From assembly GCA_029012445.1 (NCBI GenBank), contig JAQXMC010000022.1, forward strand, positions 1 to 64,000: a stretch of DNA of 64,000 nt. Direction: 5' to 3'. Shown here one piece after another: positions 52,130 to 60,331 of the stretch. The DNA is from Oscillospiraceae bacterium (GTDB lineage: Bacteria; Bacillota; Clostridia; Oscillospirales; Acutalibacteraceae). Both the position numbers and the translations under genes were made by a program. The first letter of the stretch is position 1. The number at the start of each line of letters is the position of its first letter. The notes under the pieces are model-generated. The model saw only the letters and a program-made list of their open reading frames with translations, searched no databases and was not told where the DNA came from.

Positions 52130-53917
52130 ATGGGTAAAAAAACCGAAAAGACTCAGGCCGAGCTTTACCGTGAGCAGCGCAAAGCAAGACTCGCTAAGGC
52201 CGCCGCAAAGAAAAACAAAAAAGCTAACAGAGTCACCATGAGCAAGGGCGCAAAAGCCGCCATAGCTATTATTATTGTCGTTGCTCTGGCCAGCGGAATT
52301 GCGGGCTTTGCAGTTTCCAATTCGGGCGTTAAATACAGAAAGGCTGCCGCTCTTTCTATCGGCGGTGATGTCGGAACTGTCAGCGCCGCTGAATATTCTT
52401 TCTATTACCGCACTATATTCAACAACTATTTTGAATACGCTTATCAGTATGACTCACAGTACGGTCAGGGCTACGGCGCTATGGTAACAGGCGGCTTTGA
52501 TTACACTAAATCCCCCGACGAACAGAGTTACAGTGGTGAGCTTGAGGGTTATGAAAACCCGACATGGGCCGATTTTTTCGACTACACGGTCAGAACTCAG
52601 ATTGTCAACATCAAGGCTTTCGCTAAGCTCGCAGCCGAAAAGGGACTCACTCTTGACGAGGACGAGATCAAGACAATCGACGATCAGATCAATTCCGTCA
52701 AGGAAACCGCAAGTAAAAACAACTATTCTCTCGGCGCATACTTAAAAGCAAGTTACGGCGACGGAGTTTCAAAGGGCCTTTTCAGAAAGATACTCGAGGA
52801 ACAGTCTCTTGCCAGCAAATATCAGGAGGTTATGACCGAAGAATTCGCCGGAAAGCTCTCTGAAAGCGATATCGAAAAGGAATATAAAAAGGACACCGAC
52901 GCATACGACAAGGTCGGACTTGCATATTATCTTGTCAAAGCAGAAACCGAAAAGGCCAAGGATAATGACGGTAACGAATCCGAAAAGGTCACCGACGCAA
53001 CAATGAAAAAAGCAAAGGCGACCGCTGATAAACTCGCAGAAAGCAAGGATCTTGACTCACTCTCAAAGGCTGTTGACAAGGTTGCGGGCGCAGATGATTC
53101 TCTGACCAAGCTGCCCGTGACTTCAAAGGAGAGCATCACTCAGAGCATTGACGAATCAATAGCCGAATGGATATACGGCAAGGGCGTTAATAAGGGCGAC
53201 ACCAAGGTCTTTGAGTCAGAGAACACCGGATATTATGTCTGCATGGTTCTCGACACTCCTTACAGAGAGGAAAGAAACACAATAGATGTTCGCCACATTC
53301 TCATCAATTTCACCTCCGATGACAGCTCAAGCGACGACGATTCGACAACCACAGCCGCCGATGATTCAGCAAACGACGAGAGCGTTCCCGCACTCGACAC
53401 ATTTAAAGACGCTCCTCTTCACATGAGCGTAACCGAAGAAATGGCAAAGGACAAGGAGGCCTACAAGAAGGCTGAGCTTATCCTTCGCAAGTATCTCTCA
53501 GGTGACAGAACAGCCGACAGCTTCGCCGCTCTCGCAACCGAGAACAGCGATGACACCGGCTCACAGAGCAACGGCGGTCTTTATGAAGATGTTGCTCCCG
53601 GCACGATGGTCAGTGAGTTCAACGACTGGTGCTTTGATCCGAGCCGCAAGGCCGGTGATGTCGGCATAGTCGAAACCACCTACGGTTATCATATTATGTA
53701 TTTTGTTGAGACGAACTCAGACCCCGAATGGAAAGCAACGATCAAATCTTCTCTCTCTTCAACTGATTTTGAGGAATATGTTGAAGAAAATATAACGGCC
53801 GAAAAATATCCCGTTACGGTTGTAAAGCAGTCATATGTCGATAAGGCTATCGAATCGACAATGAAGCTTGCGAAGAGACAGATTCAAAGCCTCACAAGCT
53901 CTTCGACAATTTCATAA
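52130..53917 (+). CDS. PrsA-like membrane-anchored peptidyl-prolyl isomerase (parvulin type)
   Basis: This 595-residue protein has a strongly basic cytoplasmic N terminus of about 45 residues, one transmembrane helix (IAIIIVVALASGIAGFAV), a SurA/PrsA-like helical domain, and a C-terminal parvulin domain that begins at IDVRHILINF and ends near YGYHIMYFVE. It would help fold secreted proteins outside the membrane. It is not a lipoprotein, unlike Bacillus PrsA. A Ser/Asp/Thr-rich acidic insert (about 53317-53400) splits the parvulin domain after its first strand. The ATG at 52130 is preferred, but an in-frame GTG at 52091 is possible. Confidence 0.85.
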   Translation: MGKKTEKTQAELYREQRKARLAKAAAKKNKKANRVTMSKGAKAAIAIIIVVALASGIAGFAVSNSGVKYRKAAALSIGGDVGTVSAAEYSFYYRTIFNNYFEYAYQYDSQYGQGYGAMVTGGFDYTKSPDEQSYSGELEGYENPTWADFFDYTVRTQIVNIKAFAKLAAEKGLTLDEDEIKTIDDQINSVKETASKNNYSLGAYLKASYGDGVSKGLFRKILEEQSLASKYQEVMTEEFAGKLSESDIEKEYKKDTDAYDKVGLAYYLVKAETEKAKDNDGNESEKVTDATMKKAKATADKLAESKDLDSLSKAVDKVAGADDSLTKLPVTSKESITQSIDESIAEWIYGKGVNKGDTKVFESENTGYYVCMVLDTPYREERNTIDVRHILINFTSDDSSSDDDSTTTAADDSANDESVPALDTFKDAPLHMSVTEEMAKDKEAYKKAELILRKYLSGDRTADSFAALATENSDDTGSQSNGGLYEDVAPGTMVSEFNDWCFDPSRKAGDVGIVETTYGYHIMYFVETNSDPEWKATIKSSLSSTDFEEYVEENITAEKYPVTVVKQSYVDKAIESTMKLAKRQIQSLTSSSTIS

Positions 53918-53930
53918 TTTAAAAGCGATC

Positions 53931-53957
53931 ACCGCCGCCGATTGAATCGGCGGCGGT
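53931..53957 (+). terminator. Terminator after the foldase gene
   Basis: ACCGCCGCCGA and its perfect complement form an 11-bp stem with a 5-base loop, followed by TTTTTC. It lies 13 bases past the stop codon and may also face the convergent dinB transcript. Confidence 0.9.
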
Positions 53958-53985
53958 TTTTTCATATATAAGCGGCTGTGATATT

Positions 53986-55230
53986 TCATATTTTAGGGTG
54001 AAACGGATTATACAGTCCCTCTTGCTCAGGCTTTTTTATTTTCATGGCCGACGCCCGGACGACCGAATTTTTGCCGTATTTAGCTCTTATTTTATCCACA
54101 TAGCTTTCAAGCGTTTCAAGCTTCTCGTTCTTCTCGTTATCACAGAACAAACAATATTGCCGGGCTTCACTGTCGCTGACAAAGTCACCGGCATGTATTG
54201 TGACGGAACGCACTTCACTGTGCCAATCCCAGTTCTCTCTGAAAAGCTCCATAGCCGTTGAAACAAGCTCCTCAACAAGTCTCGTCGGCTGTCTCAGCTT
54301 TCGCTGACGCTCAATCGTCACGAGCCGCTCGTCTCTTATTGATATTGAAACGACCGACGCCAAAACAGAGTCCTTTCTGAGATTGTGAGCCACACTTTCC
54401 GCAAGCGAGATAAAAGTGGCTCTGACCTGATCTTCGTTGACGAGATTTTTCGGCTGAGTCGTTCCGTGGCTGAAGCTTTTAGCTTTCGGAAGCGAGTCTG
54501 TTTTCAGCACAGGAGAGGTGTCATAACCGTTGACGGCTTTCCAAAGCTCAAGGCCGTTTTTCCCGAGCTCAAGCTCCAGAATCCTCGTTTTGCATCTCGC
54601 CACATCGCCTATCGTTTTAAGCCCGATACGCTCAAGCGTTCTCATGGTTGCCTTGCCGACTCCGATAAGCGAATCGGCGGGCAGATCCCATATTTTTTCT
54701 TTGAAATTCTCCTTGGAAAGCACTGTCACCGCGTCAGGCTTTTTGAGATCACTGCCAAGCTTTGCGAAAATTTTATTGAAGCTGACGCCGACCGATATCG
54801 TGACTCCGATCTCCGATTTTATCCTTTCCCTGATATTGTGAGCGATCTCCTCACCGGTGCCGAACAGCAATGAGCTGCCGGTCACATCAAGCCAGCATTC
54901 GTCTATTCCGAAAGGCTCGACCATGTCGGTATATTCGGAATATATTGCTCTCGCCCGCCCGGAAAAATCAACATATCTGTCATAATGCGGCTCGACGCAG
55001 ACAAGCTCGGGGCATTTATTTTTAGCCTGCCAGATGGGCTCGGCTGTTTTAACGCCGAAAGCCTTAGCTTTGTCGTTTTTTGCGAGCACGATACCGTGCC
55101 TTTCTTCAACGCTGCCGCAGACAGCCATCGGAACAAGCTTCAGCTCCGGCTTATAAAACGCTTCGACAGACGCAAAAAAATTATTCAGATCGCAATGCAG
55201 AATCACTCTGTTGTTATAAAGTGACGACAT
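53986..55230 (-). CDS. dinB: DNA polymerase IV (Y-family, DinB)
   Basis: This 414-residue translesion polymerase has HCDLNNFFASVEA at the N terminus (first catalytic Asp), the second acidic motif GIDECWLDVTGS, and helix-hairpin-helix and little-finger domains. It copies past damaged bases. The start is set at the ATG after GAGGGTGATAGA; the longer frame would cross the LexA box and promoter. It is monocistronic and under SOS control. Confidence 0.95.
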   Translation of the reverse strand: MSSLYNNRVILHCDLNNFFASVEAFYKPELKLVPMAVCGSVEERHGIVLAKNDKAKAFGVKTAEPIWQAKNKCPELVCVEPHYDRYVDFSGRARAIYSEYTDMVEPFGIDECWLDVTGSSLLFGTGEEIAHNIRERIKSEIGVTISVGVSFNKIFAKLGSDLKKPDAVTVLSKENFKEKIWDLPADSLIGVGKATMRTLERIGLKTIGDVARCKTRILELELGKNGLELWKAVNGYDTSPVLKTDSLPKAKSFSHGTTQPKNLVNEDQVRATFISLAESVAHNLRKDSVLASVVSISIRDERLVTIERQRKLRQPTRLVEELVSTAMELFRENWDWHSEVRSVTIHAGDFVSDSEARQYCLFCDNEKNEKLETLESYVDKIRAKYGKNSVVRASAMKIKKPEQEGLYNPFHPKI

Positions 55231-55244
55231 TCTATCACCCTCAA

Positions 55245-55258
55245 AGAACATTTGTTCG
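55245..55258. promoter_or_regulatory. LexA (SOS) box of dinB
   Basis: On the minus strand CGAACAAATGTTCT matches the Firmicutes LexA consensus CGAAC-N4-GTTCG at all but the last base. It lies 8 bases downstream of the -10 box, directly over the expected transcription start, and 14 bases before the start codon. Confidence 0.92.
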
Positions 55259-55266
55259 GTAAGGAT

Positions 55267-55295
55267 ATGATACAACATTATCCTCTGTCTGTCAA
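55267..55295 (-). promoter_or_regulatory. Sigma-A promoter of dinB
   Basis: On the minus strand a perfect TTGACA (55290-55295) and TATCAT (55267-55272) are 17 bases apart, adjoining the LexA box. Confidence 0.88.
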
Positions 55296-55375
55296 CAGTA
55301 ATATTCATAAATTTAAGAAAAATTATTCCGGGATAAAATTTTCCTCCGATTCTTTATTCCGATAAGTGCAAAGTT

Positions 55376-55412
55376 CCCCGTACGCCAAGCGAAAATTCGC
55401 AGACGGACGGGG
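55376..55412 (-). terminator. Terminator of the hdrA-frd-fum operon
   Basis: CCCCGT and ACGGGG form the base of a structure with a nested GCGAA/TTCGC hairpin, 24 bases past the last stop codon. The T run on the minus strand is weak (AACTTTG). Confidence 0.55.
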
Positions 55413-55436
55413 AGCTTTCGGTTTCAAAACAGATAT

Positions 55437-55733
55437 TTATTTTTTATCAGCGGAGGCTTTCTCCTCCGCTAATCTGTCATATTTCTTGTTGATAAAATAG
55501 ATAACAAGGTTGGCGGAAACCATAAGAAGGTTGATTATGTAGACCGCAAGAACATAGTTTATCGTGTGACTGCAAAGCTTGGCGCCGATTCCGGCAACAT
55601 AGCCGAGCATTATCAGCAGAATAAACTGAACGCTCATATTCTTTGCGCTTTTCGCTTTCGCATTCTTATAAACTGACATCGGCCACGAAAAACCGAAGCA
55701 GACCAGCATAACCGTTTCCAATATCTGTGCCAT
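55437..55733 (-). CDS. Small membrane protein, PQ-loop/SemiSWEET-like
   Basis: This 98-residue protein has three predicted transmembrane helices (about residues 5-20, 35-52 and 60-82) and a basic cytoplasmic tail. The CFGFSWPMSVYKNAKAKSA segment resembles PQ-loop proteins with a Pro in the first helix followed by a charged loop. PQ-loop proteins of this size (SemiSWEETs) dimerise to carry small solutes. The gene lies 20 bases after fumB and before the terminator, so it is probably part of the fumarate operon; its role is unknown. Confidence 0.7.
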   Translation of the reverse strand: MAQILETVMLVCFGFSWPMSVYKNAKAKSAKNMSVQFILLIMLGYVAGIGAKLCSHTINYVLAVYIINLLMVSANLVIYFINKKYDRLAEEKASADKK

Positions 55734-55753
55734 TCAGACGGGCTCCTTTCAAA

Positions 55754-56305
55754 TTAAAGCTTTTTATACTTCTCGAGAGCTATATCATAAAGGTTTGTTC
55801 CCTCGCTGTCGATAACGACTATAACAGGGAAATCCTCAACATAAAGCTTTCTTATTGCCTCTGCGCCGAGATCGTCATACGCGATGACCTCAGACGATTT
55901 TATGCGCTGTGAAAGGAGAGCACCCGCTCCTCCGACTGCCGCAAAATAAACGGCTTTGTTGCGAACGATAGCGTCGCTGACTTCCTTTGTTCTTCTGCCC
56001 TTGCCTATCATTCCTCTCAAGCCGAGATCGAGAAGCTTCGGCGCATAGGGATCCATTCTTCCGGCCGTTGTCGGGCCTGCGCTGCCTATCGGTCTGCCCT
56101 CTCTCGCCGGAGACGGCCCCATATAATAGATGATATTTCCGCTGACATCAAACGGCAGCTTTTCACCTTTTTCGAGAGCCTCGGCCATTCTTTTGTGAGC
56201 GGCGTCTCTTGCGGTGTAAACCGTTCCGGTAAGATAAACATAATCGCCGGTGCGAAGACTTTCGGCGTCCTCCCTGCTAAGGGGTACATTTATTTTTCTG
56301 TCCAT
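55754..56305 (-). CDS. fumB: Fumarate hydratase class I, beta subunit
   Basis: This 183-residue subunit matches the C-terminal half of class I fumarases (INVPLSREDAESLRTGDYVYL, the YMGPSPARE segment and GAGALLSQRI). With the alpha subunit it forms an oxygen-sensitive [4Fe-4S] enzyme interconverting malate and fumarate. A related L-tartrate dehydratase is an alternative, but the adjacent fumarate reductase genes favour fumarase. The ATG at 56305 follows GAGGTG; the longer frame overlaps fumA. Confidence 0.92.
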   Translation of the reverse strand: MDRKINVPLSREDAESLRTGDYVYLTGTVYTARDAAHKRMAEALEKGEKLPFDVSGNIIYYMGPSPAREGRPIGSAGPTTAGRMDPYAPKLLDLGLRGMIGKGRRTKEVSDAIVRNKAVYFAAVGGAGALLSQRIKSSEVIAYDDLGAEAIRKLYVEDFPVIVVIDSEGTNLYDIALEKYKKL

Positions 56306-56315
56306 GTTAGTCACC

Positions 56316-57158
56316 TCATATCTCTCTGACTGCATGTCTGTTAACATGACAGCAGATATTGACTGCAACAGGCAAGCCTGCTATGTGTGTCGGATAGGTG
56401 TTGATATTCACGGCAAGAGCGGTCGTTGAGCCGCCGAGACCGCCGGGGCCTATTCCGCTCTTGTTTATCGTGTCAAGCAGCTCCTCTTCAAGGGCTCTTA
56501 TGTGAGGAAGCTCGGAGCGCTCCGAAACATTTCTGAGAAGCGCTTTTTTTGCAAGCAAAGCGCACTTTTCAAATGTTCCGCCGATTCCTACGCCGACGAC
56601 CATCGGCGGGCAGGCGTTCGGTCCGGCGTCATTGACGGCGGTGAGAACGGCTTTCTTGACGCCCTCAACTCCGTCGGCCGGTGTGAGCATGAATATGCGG
56701 CTCTTGTTTTCACTGCCGAAGCCCTTGGGCGCAACCGTTATTCTGACCTTGTCGCCCGGAACTATCTCGGTGTGAATGATAGCCGGTGTGTTATCCTTTG
56801 TGTTGACTCTTAAAAGAGGATCGCCGACGACTGATTTGCGAAGATAACCGTCGACATATCCGCGGCGTACGCCCTCGTTGACAGCGTCCGTAAGATCGCC
56901 GCCGACAAGGTGAACATCCTGCCCTATCTCAAGGAACACTACTGCCATGCCCGTATCCTGACAAATGGGGATCATCTCTTTGCCGGCAATATCAAGGTTT
57001 TCCTCAAGCTGAGAAAGAATCTGTCTGCCTAAAGGAGACTCCTCTGTGTTCTTTGCGTTTTCAAGTGCGCACTTCATGTCGGGCGTAAGATAATGGGTAG
57101 CCTCGATGCACATTTCCTTTATATTGGAAGTGAGCAGTTTAACATCTATTTCTCTCAT
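56316..57158 (-). CDS. fumA: Fumarate hydratase class I, alpha subunit
   Basis: This 280-residue subunit carries the [4Fe-4S] cluster; the likely ligands are the Cys in PICQDTGMAVVF, in GPNACPPMVVG and in FEKCALLAKKA. The GIGPGGLGGSTTALAV motif near the C terminus is typical. It supplies fumarate from malate to the fumarate reductase encoded just upstream. Its ATG overlaps the frdA stop by 4 bases. Confidence 0.93.
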   Translation of the reverse strand: MREIDVKLLTSNIKEMCIEATHYLTPDMKCALENAKNTEESPLGRQILSQLEENLDIAGKEMIPICQDTGMAVVFLEIGQDVHLVGGDLTDAVNEGVRRGYVDGYLRKSVVGDPLLRVNTKDNTPAIIHTEIVPGDKVRITVAPKGFGSENKSRIFMLTPADGVEGVKKAVLTAVNDAGPNACPPMVVGVGIGGTFEKCALLAKKALLRNVSERSELPHIRALEEELLDTINKSGIGPGGLGGSTTALAVNINTYPTHIAGLPVAVNICCHVNRHAVREI

Positions 57159-58789
57159 TTTTTGATCTCCCAGCCTTTCTCGATATTTCTCTTGCTTCCG
57201 TGAGTGTATGTCGGCAGGAGCTTGGGCGAAACGCAGTCAATTTCAACGCCCGCTTTTTTCATTTCGGCTTCATAGTCATAAATGTGACCGAGAGTCAGCT
57301 CGCCGATCTGTGTGCTCTTCGCTTTTTCAGCGGCATGCTTGCCCGCATTTCTGCCGAAAACGATAACATCAAGAAGAGAGTTGCCCATAAGTCTGTTTTT
57401 GCCGTGTATTCCTCCGACGGCTTCACCGGCAACAAAGAGGTTTTCAAGATCCGACATACCGTCGGGCGTTATCTTTATGCCGCCGTTCTGATAGTGAAGT
57501 GTGGGATAAACAAGTATCGGCTCTTTTCTCATGTCGATGCCGTATTCAAGATACATTCTGAGCATTGCGGGAATACGCTTTTCTATGGTGCCTTCGCCGT
57601 TTATCATATCAATCATCGGAGTGTCGAGCCAGACGCCGAAGCGCTCGCTTGAGGTCGGAATACCCTTGCCGTTGGTGACGCACTCACGAATGATGCATGA
57701 AGCGGTAACATCTCTTGTTTCAAGCGGATTCATGAAAGCAACACCGTCAACATTGACAAGCTGAGCGCCGAGTGAACGGACTTTTTCCGTTACAAGCGCG
57801 CCGTATATCTGTCTCGGGAAAGCGACGCCCGTCGGATGATACTGCATTGTGTCGGCGTAAAGAAGGCTCGCGCCGGCTCTGTAAGCGATAACGAGACCGT
57901 CGGCCGTTGCGCCGTAGTGATTTGAAGTCGGGAAGTTCTGATAGTGAAGTCTGCCCGCTCCGCCTGTTGCGATAATAACGGTCTTGGCTCTGGCTATAAG
58001 AAGCTCGCCGGTCTCCATATTTTCGAGAACAGCGCCCACTATCTTTCCGCTGTCATCCTTTATAAGCTCGATAGCCGCCGTGTAGTCAACAACGGGGATC
58101 TCTCTGTTCCAGACTTCATCGCGGAGAACGCGCATTATTTCGGCGCCTGAATAGTCCTTGCAGGCGTGCATTCTCTTTCTTGAAGTTCCGCCGCCGTGAG
58201 TCGTTATCATTGTTCCGTCGGCTTCTTTATCGAACATAACGCCAAGCTCGTTGAGCCACTTGACAGCTCCAGGAGCGTCCATAACGAGCTTTTTGAGAAG
58301 CTCGGGGACATTGAAGAAATGACCGCCGCCCAAAGCGTCGAGATAATGCTGAACGGGAGAATCGTTTTCCTTGTCGGCAGCCTGAATTCCGCCCTCGGCC
58401 ATCATTGTGTTGGCGTCGCCGAGGCGAAGCTTTGTGACTATCATTGTCTTTGCGCCCGCAGACTGCGCCTCGATAGCGGCCGAAGCTCCGGCTCCGCCGC
58501 CGCCGATTATGAGAACATCAACATCATAGTCTATATTGTGAAGGTCAATGTTTCTTCCGCTTATTCTGCTCTGGCCCTGAAGAAGGTGGCAAAGCTGCTT
58601 CGGCACTTTTTCGCCCTTGTTCGGACCGACCTTGAGCACTTCAAAGCCGTCCTCTCTGAAATCCGGATGATATTTCTTGAGTATTTCTGATTTTTCTTCT
58701 GCGGACATTTTAGGCAGATCCATACCCAATCTTTCCTGTCTTGTTGCTTCGACCTTTTTGATCGATTCTATCATTTCATTAGTCAGCAT
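57155..58789 (-). CDS. frdA: Fumarate reductase flavoprotein subunit, unusual soluble type
   Basis: This 544-residue protein has the FAD-binding GGGGAGAS motif only at residues 96-103, after an ~88-residue N-terminal extension. It keeps active-site features: QYHPTG, the catalytic Arg segment in RDVTASCIIRE, the His in YPTLHYQNGG and NRLMGNSLLD. Where other FrdA/SdhA proteins have the His that binds FAD covalently, Asn127 is found (ANTMMAEGG), so FAD should be non-covalent. The helical C-terminal domain is absent; about 65 residues follow the last FAD motif. It should reduce fumarate to succinate. No membrane anchor gene accompanies it. Confidence 0.85.
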   Translation of the reverse strand: MLTNEMIESIKKVEATRQERLGMDLPKMSAEEKSEILKKYHPDFREDGFEVLKVGPNKGEKVPKQLCHLLQGQSRISGRNIDLHNIDYDVDVLIIGGGGAGASAAIEAQSAGAKTMIVTKLRLGDANTMMAEGGIQAADKENDSPVQHYLDALGGGHFFNVPELLKKLVMDAPGAVKWLNELGVMFDKEADGTMITTHGGGTSRKRMHACKDYSGAEIMRVLRDEVWNREIPVVDYTAAIELIKDDSGKIVGAVLENMETGELLIARAKTVIIATGGAGRLHYQNFPTSNHYGATADGLVIAYRAGASLLYADTMQYHPTGVAFPRQIYGALVTEKVRSLGAQLVNVDGVAFMNPLETRDVTASCIIRECVTNGKGIPTSSERFGVWLDTPMIDMINGEGTIEKRIPAMLRMYLEYGIDMRKEPILVYPTLHYQNGGIKITPDGMSDLENLFVAGEAVGGIHGKNRLMGNSLLDVIVFGRNAGKHAAEKAKSTQIGELTLGHIYDYEAEMKKAGVEIDCVSPKLLPTYTHGSKRNIEKGWEIKK

Positions 58790-58801
58790 AGCTCTCCCCC
58801 C

Positions 58802-59476
58802 TTATTTCTCAATATCTCTGTGGTTATATAACTCTTTGAGCTCCTCGATAGGCTTTTGCATGACCTGTTCGATAAGCTGTTCGTATTCGCCCTTTTCTAT
58901 TTCCTCAACTCTCTTGGTCAGATGCTTTGATTCGGGAGCGATATATTTGCCGGTCAGTCTTCTCGCGAGAACCGCTACCTGCGGATGTGAAATACCGGCG
59001 GGGCATCTTGAGCTGCAGACGCCGCAGGCAACACAGTCAAACGATTCCTCGGCGCATTTTTCATATTCGCCTCTCTGAGCATAGGCAATATACTGCATGA
59101 CCGAAAGTCCCTGCGTGCATGACTTTGTGCAGGCGTTGCAGCCGATGCAGCTGTAAATTTCGGGGTAAAGCTCCATCATTATCTGCTCGGTCGGTCTGAT
59201 CTTGTTGATATCGTATTCCGCCTTTTTCGTCGGGAAGAACGGCAAGGTCGAAACATACATGCCGTCCTGGACCTGAGTCTGACAGGCAAGGCCGGTCTTG
59301 ACATCGAACTCGCCCTTTATTCTGTAAATAGTTGCGCACGCGCCGCAAAATCCGTTTCTGCAGCCGCAGCCCCGTACATATTTATATCCCGCATACTCCA
59401 TTGCAGTCATGATCGTGAGCGTAGCGGGTACCTCATATTTTTTGCCCATGAGGTAAATATTGACCATTTTTTCCAT
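58802..59476 (-). CDS. FrdB-like iron-sulfur subunit ([2Fe-2S] plus two [4Fe-4S])
   Basis: This 224-residue protein has an N-terminal ferredoxin domain with Cys39, 44, 47 and 65 (a [2Fe-2S] pattern) and a C-terminal domain with two four-Cys motifs at 110-120 (CIGCNACTKSC) and 148-158 (CVACGVCSSRC). It resembles FrdB/SdhB, but with two [4Fe-4S] motifs, and it lacks the CCG domain found in HdrB or TfrB. It should link the flavoprotein FrdA to HdrA or another Fe-S partner. It lies 12 bases upstream of frdA. Confidence 0.85.
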   Translation of the reverse strand: MEKMVNIYLMGKKYEVPATLTIMTAMEYAGYKYVRGCGCRNGFCGACATIYRIKGEFDVKTGLACQTQVQDGMYVSTLPFFPTKKAEYDINKIRPTEQIMMELYPEIYSCIGCNACTKSCTQGLSVMQYIAYAQRGEYEKCAEESFDCVACGVCSSRCPAGISHPQVAVLARRLTGKYIAPESKHLTKRVEEIEKGEYEQLIEQVMQKPIEELKELYNHRDIEK

Positions 59477-59491
59477 ATTCAGTGTCCTCCC

Positions 59492-60331
59492 TTAATATTC
59501 ATCGGGCAATTCATCTATCTCGTCAAAGCGAAATACCGGGCCGTCCTTGCAGACATATTTGCTGCCTATGTTGCATCTTCCGCATTTGCCGATGCCGCAT
59601 TTCATTTTAAGCTCGAGCGTGGTGTAAACCTGAGTCTTGTCAAAGCCCATTTCAAGCAGAGCCGACAAGACAAACTTTATCATTATCGGAGGTCCGCATA
59701 TGATAACGGTGCTGTCCTTTGGAACCTCAAGTTCTTTAAGATAAGCGGGAACAAAGCCGACATGACCGTCCCAGCCCTCCTGCTCTCTGTCTATTGTCAG
59801 ATAGACATTTATGCCGTCCTCCTTGCTCCATTCGTTCACTATCTCATCATAATCAACGAGATCATCGGCGCTTCTTGAGCCGTAAAGGATATCAATTTTG
59901 CCGTAATCATTTCTGAAATGTCTGACATAGTTTATCACCGAATGGAGGGGCGCAATGCCTATGCCGCCGGCAACGAACAGCAGGTTTTTTCCCTTGAACT
60001 CGGTGTCGACAGGGAACGGCCTGCCGAACGGGCCTCTGATGCCTATCTCCTGGCCCTCTTCGATCTGGTGAAGATAATCGGTCAGCTGACCGCATCTTTT
60101 TATGCTGAAATCCTTATATCCCTTTTCTGTGGGCGATGAGGTTATGGAGAACATAGCCTCGCCGACGCCCGGAACAGACAGCATTGCGCACTGGCCGGGC
60201 ATATGGTCAAACAGCGTTTCGCCCTCTTTCGCAACAACGCGGAATGTTTTGACATCCGGAGTGTCCTGTCTTATCGAGGTCACAACCCCGATTTTCGGTA
60301 TAAGCTTATCATTCAATATATCAACACTCAT
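59492..60331 (-). CDS. FAD/NAD-binding reductase subunit (FloxA/AsrB/HydG-like)
   Basis: This 279-residue protein is a ferredoxin-NAD reductase-type module: FAD-binding beta barrel (about residues 15-100, FSITSSP), NAD-binding domain with GGIGIAPLHSV and ICGPPIMIKF, and a C-terminal [2Fe-2S] motif CGIGKCGRCNIGSKYVC. Relatives are FloxA, sulfhydrogenase gamma and AsrB. It would take electrons from NADH, or NADPH, into the complex. Its ATG overlaps the stop of the upstream Fe-S gene by 4 bases. Confidence 0.87.
   Translation of the reverse strand: MSVDILNDKLIPKIGVVTSIRQDTPDVKTFRVVAKEGETLFDHMPGQCAMLSVPGVGEAMFSITSSPTEKGYKDFSIKRCGQLTDYLHQIEEGQEIGIRGPFGRPFPVDTEFKGKNLLFVAGGIGIAPLHSVINYVRHFRNDYGKIDILYGSRSADDLVDYDEIVNEWSKEDGINVYLTIDREQEGWDGHVGFVPAYLKELEVPKDSTVIICGPPIMIKFVLSALLEMGFDKTQVYTTLELKMKCGIGKCGRCNIGSKYVCKDGPVFRFDEIDELPDEY

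Noticed and set aside
57155..58789. L-aspartate oxidase (NadB)
   Set aside because: NadB also lacks the covalent-FAD His, but this gene is followed by fumarase and preceded by an FrdB-like subunit, and no nadA or nadC is nearby.
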